From positions 2,418,001 through 2,482,000 of the forward strand of contig CM074132.1 of the NCBI GenBank assembly GCA_037178625.1: a stretch of 64,000 nt of DNA. Direction: 5' to 3'. The stretch comes from Skeletonema tropicum. Its lineage: Eukaryota; Bacillariophyta; Thalassiosirophyceae; Thalassiosirales; Thalassiosiraceae. The translations under genes were made by a program, and so were the position numbers. Numbering within the stretch: position 1 is the stretch's first letter; the number at the start of each line of letters is the position of its first letter. Below are positions 43,407 to 51,839 of this stretch, piece by piece. The notes under the pieces were generated by a model. It saw only the letters and a list, made by a program, of their open reading frames with translations. It searched no databases and had not been told where the DNA came from.

Positions 43407-43500
43407 TGATTTCTCCAATATTACCTAAGCCCAAGGGTAAATAACCCTGAACTGCCAGCAGTACATATATATATGTATCTCTTCACAAGCACCTCTTCAG
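43407..43500. repeat. Second copy of a 3'-flank repeat
   Basis: A direct, diverged copy of 41846-41925 (shared ATTTCTCCAATATTA, TAAGCCCAAGGGTAAATAA, and CTTCACAA...CACCT). The two copies bracket the small coiled-coil gene, suggesting a local duplication. Confidence 0.65.
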
Positions 43501-43525
43501 TACGAGTCTCCTCTTGAGCAAGCGG

Positions 43526-44080
43526 TACAGGGACCTGCCGCGAACTAGACCCCCCTGGTCGGCTTAGACCCCCCCTCCAAATCACAGCCTAGCCAAAATA
43601 TTTAGACCCCCCTCCTCCGGTTTCGACTAGCAGGTAACTTAGTAAGGCGATCACTAGGGAGTCAAATAAACGTTAATTTATGTCTTTACAACTACTTCTT
43701 CTTGTGTGCAGAACAGATAGGAGCTCCGTGCTCTGCACAGCATGGCTTGCACATATTGGTGGTGCATTTTTTATTCCTATTTTTGGTCAAGCACTTGACA
43801 CATTACGCAGCATGACTTCCTCTTGTGATGCTACGGTATTGATTACTCCTACTGTTTAATAAAACCCATCGCATTCAAAACGCATTGGAGGAAGGCGGGC
43901 AATCCAACGGATGCTTTCATTCGCAAATGTCAACAAGACCCGTCCAGCCACTGCATCAACACACAACATCATGATGTCATCGGCGTCGTGGTGGTGGTGA
44001 ACTCAAGTTAGACCCCCCTAGAGAAGACTAGCCAAAATTTTTAGACCCCGGGGGGGGTCTAGTTCGCGCAGGTCCCTGTA
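43526..44080. mobile_element. C-rich TIR element B, TA-flanked
   Basis: CAGGGACCTGCCGCGAACTA at 43528, followed by GACCCCCC, is inverted at the right end, which closes TCGCGCAGGTCCCTG at 44078; both ends are flanked by TA. Inside are further AGACCCCCC blocks and CTAGCCAAAATATTTAG / CTAGCCAAAATTTTTAG. The interior also shares a diverged GGAGCTCC...CAGCAT...GCACATA segment with element A. No transposase ORF. Together the two copies define a family. Confidence 0.8.
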
Positions 44081-44342
44081 TCCCTACTTCTTAATGCTAC
44101 ATACCATAAAGTAGCGTATTGGTATTTATGTTTCGTATCTAAGTGAGTTCTCAACAATCTGCTCAAAATTCTGACAATGGTGCAATTCTCTGTTACTACC
44201 TGACAATGGCAATGGTAATGGTGCAGAAGTAATTCTTCCCGTGATACTAACATCTTACAATATATATCTTCTCTCTAGAGAGAGAGAGAACAACCTGCAT
44301 ACGTGTCGACAACAACCATTCGACGGCAACAGTAACAACTGA

Positions 44343-46398
44343 ATGATGCTGGCAACACGCGTTCGCTCAATTCGGCCAAACAAGTTCACCGCCGCCGCCT
44401 TCTCCACCCAGTCAATTGACTCAACTGATTCTCCTCCACGCCGCTTCAAGTACGATGCGCCATGGTTACACTATTCAAATCAAAACCATCCCGATATCAT
44501 GAACTTTGTTAATGGATCGTTCCAGCCTCCTGCAGATGCTGCCGGGCTGACGTCAAGCTACATAGAATGCAGAGATCCAAGTACCAACGAAGTGCTCTCA
44601 TATGTTCCGGAATCTTCTATCCAAGATGGTGCAGCAACATCGCCGTCAGCATTAGAGCAGGCAGTCACTGCGGCCAAAGAGGCATATCCCTCATGGTCAT
44701 CAACACCAGTGCAAACTCGCCAACGCATCTTATTGGAATATGCACATTTTTTACATAAGAAGGAAGTTCGTGAGGAGATTGCCTATTGGATTACTCTGGA
44801 GAATGGCAAGACCATGGCAGATGCTATGGGGGATGTTTGGAGGGGCTTGGAGGTAGTGGAGGCTGCTACTAGGGTTGGTAATGACATGATGGTGAGTTTA
44901 GATTGGTTATGCATAGTGAGAGCATTCTTTACCAACAGTCCAAATATTGTCCTCAATAATAATAATTTGCATCTCTTCTCATATTCAGGGCGATTCATTG
45001 CAAAATTTGTCTTCAGGACTTGACACAATATCCTACAGAGTGCCTCTTGGAGTATGTGCTGGAATTGCACCGTTCAACTTTCCTGGTGAGTTAGTGAGAG
45101 ACAAAGAATTGAATTGCGAAAGAGCAGTTGTTCACAAAGCAATCATCATGTGCTAACTTGAATCGCCTGTACTGCTCTATTCATTCACCGGAACTCTCTC
45201 TTCCATCCCTAATATATCCTCCTCCTACTCCTCTGCTTCTGCGAAAGCCATGATACCCCTCTGGATGGCACCGCTCGCACTGGCGACAGGGAATACTTAC
45301 GTCCTAAAACCTTCAGAGAAGACTCCTTCTGCTGCAATGCTGTTGGCTAGTTATCTCAATGATTTAGGATTGCCTCCCGGAGTTTTGAACGTTGTCAATG
45401 GTTCTCGTGATACTGTAGATGAAATATTGACTCATCCTGATATCAAGGCTATATCATTTGTTGGTTCCAATAGTGCAGGAGAATATATTCACGATGTCGG
45501 TAGTAAGAACGGCAAGAGAGTTCAGGCGAATCTAGGAGCAAAGAATCACGCCACGATATTGATGGATGATGCTGATAGAGCATCTACAGTCAAGGCTATC
45601 GTAGGAGCAGCTTTTGGAGCGGCTGGTCAAAGATGCATGGCTCTCTCGGTAATTATTTTGGTAGGTGACATGAGCGAGAGTCAGGGATGGATTGATGAGG
45701 TTGTGGAGGAAGCAATGAAGCTAAAGGTTGGGAATGGATTTCAAGATGGAGTCGATGTAGGTGAGTAAATTGCTGTCTTCAAAAAGTGAGATGAGATGAT
45801 GAATGCAGTATATCTCACACTTGCTACGAATACAGGGCCCCTCATCAGCAAAGAGGCTACCGAAAGAGCGGAGAGGATTATTCAAAGCAGCATCGATGAA
45901 GGAGCGACATGTAGATTGGACGGAAGAGGTGTCGTCGTTGACAGATTTGAAGATGGTAATTTCCTTGGCCCGACTGTTATCGATTTGAATAGCGTCAATC
46001 CCAATGAGCCAATTACTAATTCTGCATACACTGAGGAGATCTTTGCACCTGTTTTGACAGTTATGACGGTACAGACACTGGATGATGCAATCAAAATCAC
46101 CAACAGCAACCCGTATGGAAACGGCTGTGCTCTTTTCACATCTTCCGGCGCAGCTGCCCGAAAGTATCAATTCGAAATCGAAGCTGGTCAAGTAGGTATC
46201 AATGTCCCCATTCCCGTCCCGCTTCCATTCTTCAGTTTTACTGGGAACAAGGCCTCTATTCGAGGAGATGTAAACTTTTATGGGAAATCGGGTGTGCACT
46301 TTTTCACTCAATTGAAAACTGTGACGAGCAACTGGCAATACCAAAAAGGTGCTGACTTGGGAGGAGTTACGATGCCAGTTGTAGGGAAGAAACAGTGA
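44343..46398 (+). CDS. Methylmalonate-semialdehyde dehydrogenase (ALDH6), mitochondrial
   Basis: Oxidises methylmalonate or malonate semialdehyde to propionyl- or acetyl-CoA in valine, thymine and uracil breakdown. Four exons: 44343-44891, 44989-45085, 45248-45760 and 45836-46398. All introns begin GTGAGT, and phases 0, 1 and 1 fit. The product is 573 residues. The N-terminus ([20 protein letters not shown]) is basic and Ser/Ala-rich, like a mitochondrial presequence. Family blocks are [37 protein letters not shown] and the catalytic Cys in [12 protein letters not shown] near residue 345, then EEIFAPVL and [18 protein letters not shown]. The CoA-dependent ALDH6 subfamily is indicated by GQRCMA and the NVPIPVPLP end. 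Confidence 0.95.
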
Positions 46399-46537
46399 AA
46401 ACAGATGGTTTGTGACAAAATGCGAGAGAGCGATGGGTCCTTCCACGACAAGTAGCCTGTAAACAAGGGCGAAACAAACAACTAACTAATATTACAAAAT
46501 TTTCCTCTAGCTCTAGAGGTCAACCAATCATTCTTCT

Positions 46538-48424
46538 CTAGGCAAAGCCTGAAGCAGATGGAGCGTAATACGCGAAGGCAAACACTCCTGCATTGATGAC
46601 ACAAACAGCCACAAATGTTCCTACCCACCCGAGAATAACTTTGATTACGAAAAGAGGATTGAGATTGCCTGAACGGTTACCCTTCTCACCGCCAATTAAT
46701 CCGACTCCAATCGTTCCTCCTACTTGGCACTGAGTTGTCGACACTGGAATGCCGATAAAGCTGGCGATAACAACAACGAACGAAGCTGCTAGCTCAATGC
46801 AAAATCCACGGGAAGGAGACATTTTGGTGATCTTATACCCAAGACTAATCATCAGTTTGTACCCATACAAAAGAAGCCCAATGACAATCCCTGCGGCCCC
46901 GAGAAATATGATCCATTTGGGCACTGGGTTCTTTGAGCTGACCTCGCCGGTGTTGTAGATCGCAATCACCGCTGCAATCGGCCCGATTGCATTAGCGACA
47001 TCGTTTGCACCACTGTAGTTATTTTCCAACAAATTGAGCATTCAATTTAACAATCATCAATAATGAAAGAAACAATTGGATATGCACTTACTGGGCAAAG
47101 GACAAGAGACAAGCTGTGAGGACTTGCAGATAAGAGAACATCTCCTCAGCTCGAGGATCAAACTCTTCTCCGGTCTCCCACATTTCCTTCGCTTTCGTCG
47201 ATTTTGCAAAGGCTTCAGCCTCAATGTCCCTATTGATAGTAGCATCTCCGAGCTTCGACACAGATTTATGAAATGATGCAGACATTTGCTTCTTGATGCG
47301 CTCAGAACGACTCATTGACGTGTTCGTGGTTTGTTCTTCTCCATCATCTTGTTCTACAGCCTTCTCTTCCTCATCCTCCCCAATCTCTCCAAGAATTTTC
47401 ATCATCGTTGCACTCTTCTTTTCGCCTCTTTCTCCGGCCTCGGCATTCTCCTGAACCGCATCTTCATTCTCTTTATCAGCCTTTGCTTTCTCCAATCTTT
47501 CCATCTTGGCATCAACGCGCTTCTGCAAATAAGGTGACAGAAAGAAGTGAAAGACGATGGCAAGGAAGAGTGAAATGCAAAAGCCAGCAGGAATCATGAA
47601 CTTGAGACCCCACTCTTTGATTTGTGGGCTGTTCTTTCCAGCCTTGTAGAACACCATGAATAGATCGACTCCGATGGCGATGAAAATTATGAATGGATAG
47701 AGCGTGATGGCACGCTTGTAGGGTGATTGAGACAAGAGGATGAATTTACGTGACACCCAAAAGAAGAGAGCAGCGGCAGATCCTGTGATGACAGGAGCAG
47801 CCACCCAACTGATGAAGATTTTGCCAACCTCCATCCAATCAATGGAGCTGAAGCCTTTAGCAGCCAAAGAGAATCCCACAATGCTTCCTACAATAGTATG
47901 AGTTGTGCTCACAGGAAGTGCTAAATAGTTGGCCACAGCAAGGATGAAGGAAGCAGCTACGAGAGACGTCAACATTCCATACATGAGCACGCCAGGCTCA
48001 TCTGCGTAGAGAGATGTGTCAATCATCTTGCCTTTGATCGTAGAGGTTACACTCGCTCCTAAGAGCATGGCACCTAGGAACTCGCAGATTCCGGCGATAA
48101 CAACCGCCTGCTTCAAAGTCACAGATTTGGCAGAGACGCTGGTTGCAAACGCTAGCATGCAAAGTTAGGAGAACACATGATGTTAGTCAGTTTGATCCGA
48201 AGAATAATACATTTATTATGAACTATGAACACTATCACGTCTTGTGTTGTCTTGCACTGCGACTCACCATTAGCAACATCATTTGCACCAATCCCACATG
48301 CCATCAAAAAGCCAAAGATCCCAGCAGCAATTGTCATCCAAAAAAATTGTTGGCAACAGTCGACTGAAACATCCTGGAGGAAACGAGCCGACTGGGCGGC
48401 GAAGGACAACAACTCTTCATTCAT
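46538..48424 (-). CDS. PiT-family phosphate transporter
   Basis: Imports inorganic phosphate with sodium or protons. Three exons: 48424-48268, 48151-47092 and 47012-46538. Introns begin GTGAGT and GTAAGT, and phases 1 and 2 fit. The product is 563 residues. Both halves of the PHO4/PiT repeat are present, each with the signature GANDVANA (exon 1/2 and exon 3, both close to intron joins) and a matching LPVSTTHTIVG / IPVSTTQCQVG segment. About ten to twelve membrane helices are expected. A large charged cytosolic loop (about residues 240-400, rich in Glu, Lys and Ser) separates the halves, as in eukaryotic PiT proteins. It could sit in the plasma membrane or vacuole. Confidence 0.95.
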
Positions 48425-49109
48425 GATACTTCGAGTTTTGTGGTGCGGAATTCACGGTAAGTGGTAGAGTAAGTGATTTGTTTGCGTAGTGCAACAAAAA
48501 AGTGATGGAAAAGATTCTCAAGTGTCAACGATGGCTGCAGGTGTCAGGTGGGGTTCGCCTTCGCAAGTGCATCCGCGACTCTGAATCTGCAACGTTGGCC
48601 TTAGGAATTAGTATGTCTACGTACGGTGTGCTGGATTTTGCTTGAGTGGGGTTCTCTCGCCGGTCATGATACTTTAGCACCCAGACCTTTTTGTTGAGTT
48701 TGGTATTGTACGATACGCGTTTTGGTTCGGTTCGGGTGACGGAACGAAAAGATTCTGGTCAGGTAGGAGGGCAGCTTGAGGTTCGCCTTTCAAGTGCAAT
48801 CCGGAAATCCCATTCGCTTGTTCAAGTCCGTCCGCCCCTCCGAGCCTCCAAACTCCAAAGCAAGCAAATGCCAGCTGTGAACACGAACGAACGGACCGAT
48901 GGACCCAGAGATGTCCAGTTTTTCGATGAAGGTCGCAGTCTTCTCACCTGCACCTCTGCTCAGTAGAAGTCTCTGTGTCATGAAGACCTGCTGATGCATA
49001 CTCCTCTATGACTTGCTGCCTACAAACAGCTAAATCTTATCCATAGACTCGTCTTTAAATTAAACTAACTCTATGGTAGAGAGAACAAATAGACTCATTC
49101 AATGATTAT
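48425..49109. other. Intergenic, degenerate direct repeat
   Basis: GTTCGCCTTCGCAAGTGCATCCG near 48550 is echoed by GTTCGCCTTTCAAGTGCAATCCG near 48780, each preceded by GTCAGGT. An ORF at 48691-48966 overlapping it is judged non-coding. It holds the promoter of the phosphate transporter. Confidence 0.5.
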
Positions 49110-50681
49110 CTAGTAGTCTTCGTCTGAATCCTCATCATACTCTTCATCATAGTCATCTTCATCATCATCCCAAATCAGCTCATCATCATCCTCGTCCTTA
49201 GCTTTCTCGTCCATTTCATACCATGCCTCTCCCTTCAAAACCTTCTCATCATACAACTCCCTCATTGATTTGCCATAATCTAAACTCATGATTGCCTGCT
49301 GAGGTGCGGGTAACAAGCTGAGTAAAATTCCCGGCGGTTCGCCTATTGTATAGAATAATTGTTTCATTGCCACCTTCATGGGTCGTGTTTGGATCAAGAA
49401 GCAGAGAGGGGATGATAATAGCAGGAATGTTCGGGAGAAGGAATTACGACCGCCAAAGTAACCGAAGAAGAGGAAGAGGAGCGAGTTACGTGTGGTATCG
49501 GCCCAGTTCACATTCATATTTCTTTGCAGCGACCTCTTGATATTCATTGTTGCACCACCCTTGAGTGTTTTGCCCTTCCGACCACTTCGATGACTTGAAC
49601 TGCTGTCCTGCACCAAGCCATAGATAACTTTGTCACTGTCGCTAGAGTCGACGGTTCCATCACTCCCTTTGATATGAGCTCGCACACGTTCGTGTTCCTT
49701 TTCCATCAATTCTAGAACATGACTGGACAGTGATTGCTCCATTTGCTTTTGAATAGAAGCAGCTCTCTTACGAATATTCAATGCATGGTTCTGATTCTGT
49801 TGTCCCCCGGTCGTCTCTTCAACATTGTCGTCGTCATCATCTTCTTCAGCATCGTTTTCCATTGCAACCAATTCTTGTTGCTGCAATTCAGAATTGTACA
49901 CCATTCCAGCCATGTTGACGCAGTATGCATCCAGTAACTCTTTCGTTGACATTTGAGCAGCCTTTTCACGGAATTCGATACCAAATTTGGCATCGACCGG
50001 TGGTACTATATCACATGTGAGTTTGAGTTTGACCATGCCATCATCGTCATCATCTTCTACATCACTGTCATCTTCGTCATCTTCTTCTACCTCGGCAACT
50101 ATATCGTCCACAATTTCATCATCCTCCAACACTCTTCCAGAGTACTTGAGTATGACAGAGGATAGAGGTGGACGCCCCCTCATCGTTTTGGAGACAGCCT
50201 GTTTTAATGACAGAACTGTTCGTTTTCGACTGGCAGTGAAATCCAATGTTTGATCTAATAATGATGATTGGAGATTGGTGGTGATTGTAAGTTTGACTGG
50301 TAAAGATGAAGAAGACGATGGTGCATCATCGGTTTCCTCCTCCTCATCGGCATCGGTGTCGACTTCCATATCACTAAGCTCACTCTCAGTCAACTCATCC
50401 TCCTCTTCTGAGCCATCGTAGTCCGAATCTTCCACATCATCCGAATACTCATCATCTGAATCAGCACTGCCGCCCCTAATGCTGTGAATACGGTCTAGAT
50501 TCCACCCCAGTGATGACGATTTTGTTATTGTCGAGTACGGCTGTTTCTTGACGTCTATAATATCATGGCTGCTGTGATGCTGACCGATAGATTTAGGGAT
50601 TATTGATGTAACTGATGGAACTAACGATGATTCTACCACACCACCAATTAGTAGACAGGAATATAAAATGCTCTTCATCAT
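49110..50681 (-). CDS. Ubiquitin-like-domain protein with signal peptide and acidic tails
   Basis: A 523-residue product from the ATG at 50681; the longer frame upstream has only a TTG start. MMKSILYSCLLIGGVVESS is a signal peptide. After an acidic stretch, residues about 127-195 form a ubiquitin-like fold (VKLTITTNLQSSLLDQTLDF, then LSLKQAVSKTMRGRPPLSSV and LKYSGRVLEDDEIV). A helical region follows, then a hydrophobic part near residues 395-440 (SLLFLFFGYFGG, FLLLSSPLCFLI) and a very acidic C-terminus (DDDEDDYDEEYDEDSDEDY). It is probably an ER or secretory membrane protein with a lumenal ubiquitin-like domain. The family is not recognised, although the layout loosely recalls ER ubiquitin-like proteins. 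Confidence 0.7.
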   Translation of the reverse strand: MMKSILYSCLLIGGVVESSLVPSVTSIIPKSIGQHHSSHDIIDVKKQPYSTITKSSSLGWNLDRIHSIRGGSADSDDEYSDDVEDSDYDGSEEEDELTESELSDMEVDTDADEEEETDDAPSSSSSLPVKLTITTNLQSSLLDQTLDFTASRKRTVLSLKQAVSKTMRGRPPLSSVILKYSGRVLEDDEIVDDIVAEVEEDDEDDSDVEDDDDDGMVKLKLTCDIVPPVDAKFGIEFREKAAQMSTKELLDAYCVNMAGMVYNSELQQQELVAMENDAEEDDDDDNVEETTGGQQNQNHALNIRKRAASIQKQMEQSLSSHVLELMEKEHERVRAHIKGSDGTVDSSDSDKVIYGLVQDSSSSHRSGRKGKTLKGGATMNIKRSLQRNMNVNWADTTRNSLLFLFFGYFGGRNSFSRTFLLLSSPLCFLIQTRPMKVAMKQLFYTIGEPPGILLSLLPAPQQAIMSLDYGKSMRELYDEKVLKGEAWYEMDEKAKDEDDDELIWDDDEDDYDEEYDEDSDEDY

Positions 50682-51326
50682 TATTTTGACCGCACTTCGA
50701 AGTGATAGGAGGAGATAAGTAGATAGATCCTCAATCAATATTTTGGAGCCGATGATGTGTCTATGATTTTCAAATACCTTCCACAGACGACAACGGAAGG
50801 AGAAGAATAACGCTATACCTCAAGAAGAAGATGTTATTGTGGCAGCAATAAAGACGCAAGTTTTGGCGGCGAGGCTACTACTACTTCTTCAAAGCATCAT
50901 GGTTGATACAATAACTTTTAGTGGTGATTCCACGTGTTGCCAAATGATGAAATTATTAGATCCCAGCCTACTTTCACATGATCGCAGATCGATCGCTCCT
51001 CCCGGCTCAAAGAGTGGAACCAAAAAATGGGAAATGTCTCCATCCGCTCCCCCGAGGAACAATGCACAAAAGAATCTGCCGAGGAAGGCGAGGAACATCT
51101 CAATCACCTCGCTCTCACGACCGCAGCATCCTTATTTGCATCTGTTAGCTGTGATGGCAAAGATGAAAGACACTCGATTCAAAACTGCACAGCAGCGCAA
51201 GATCTTTACATGGTCCCTGCTAATCATAAAACTCCTGCCTCGATCTCAACCTGCATAAAATATATCGTCACTTAGTCGTCACTTAGTCGTCGAACATATA
51301 AACCTACTTACAAACCACCAAACACT
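50682..51326. other. Bidirectional promoter region
   Basis: Lies between divergent genes. It contains TTAGTCGTCACTTAGTCGTC, a 10-bp tandem duplication, at about 51272-51291, only 35-55 bp before the ATG at 51327. An ORF at 50839-51258 starts without ATG and is judged spurious. Confidence 0.45.
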
Positions 51327-51683
51327 ATGAAGTTGACACTGATCATTGCCTCTCTTGCTACCCTCTCATCATCGACGGCCTTCGTGGTCACCGCTCCAAC
51401 CGTCTCATCCTTATCTACAACTTCTCTCCGTGCCCTGACGTTCGAACCTCCGCCCGAAGATAATTGCGAGCTCGATGGATCCGATTGTGAAGAAAGCGTC
51501 TTTGCTCAAAAGCGGAGAGAGAAGATGGAAGCTACTCAGGCTACCAAGGATCGTTATCGTGCCATGGGTGTGCAACTTTCGGATGCTGACTTTCAAACGA
51601 GCGTGGATCAGTATCAGAACAACCCGACTGGTGGGGGTTTGATTCCGGGGATTTCCTTGTCGGCTCTTTGTGAGGATGATTGA
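51327..51683 (+). CDS. Small plastid-targeted protein, unknown
   Basis: A 118-residue protein starting MKLTLIIASLATLSSSTAF, a signal peptide ending in the plastid site STAFVV, then a short transit-like Ser/Thr stretch. The mature part begins near ALTFEPPPEDNCELD and includes a charged helix (FAQKRREKMEATQATKDRY) and GGGLIPGISLSALCEDD at the end. Two Cys pairs could form a disulfide. I do not recognise the family. The next frame continues for about 38 codons after the stop with Lys/Arg-rich helical sequence (ISVEKKRREIQSSKMREFG), so the annotated end may not be the original one. Confidence 0.7.
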   Translation: MKLTLIIASLATLSSSTAFVVTAPTVSSLSTTSLRALTFEPPPEDNCELDGSDCEESVFAQKRREKMEATQATKDRYRAMGVQLSDADFQTSVDQYQNNPTGGGLIPGISLSALCEDD

Positions 51684-51839
51684 GAAGATTTCTGTGGAGA
51701 AGAAGCGTAGGGAGATCCAGTCTTCCAAGATGAGGGAGTTTGGGAGGATGAGGCATAGCCAGAAGACTTTGATTGAATGTACACTTACAGTATTTAGCTG
51801 ATCGTATTATTATGCTTACTATTGTTTACTCGGATATTC

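Noticed and set aside
48691..48966. 91-codon plus-strand ORF upstream of the phosphate transporter
   Set aside because: Overlaps a degenerate direct repeat, has chance-like composition and no splice partner.
50839..51258. 139-codon plus-strand ORF between divergent genes
   Set aside because: Starts without ATG, has no domain, and lies where two promoters are expected.
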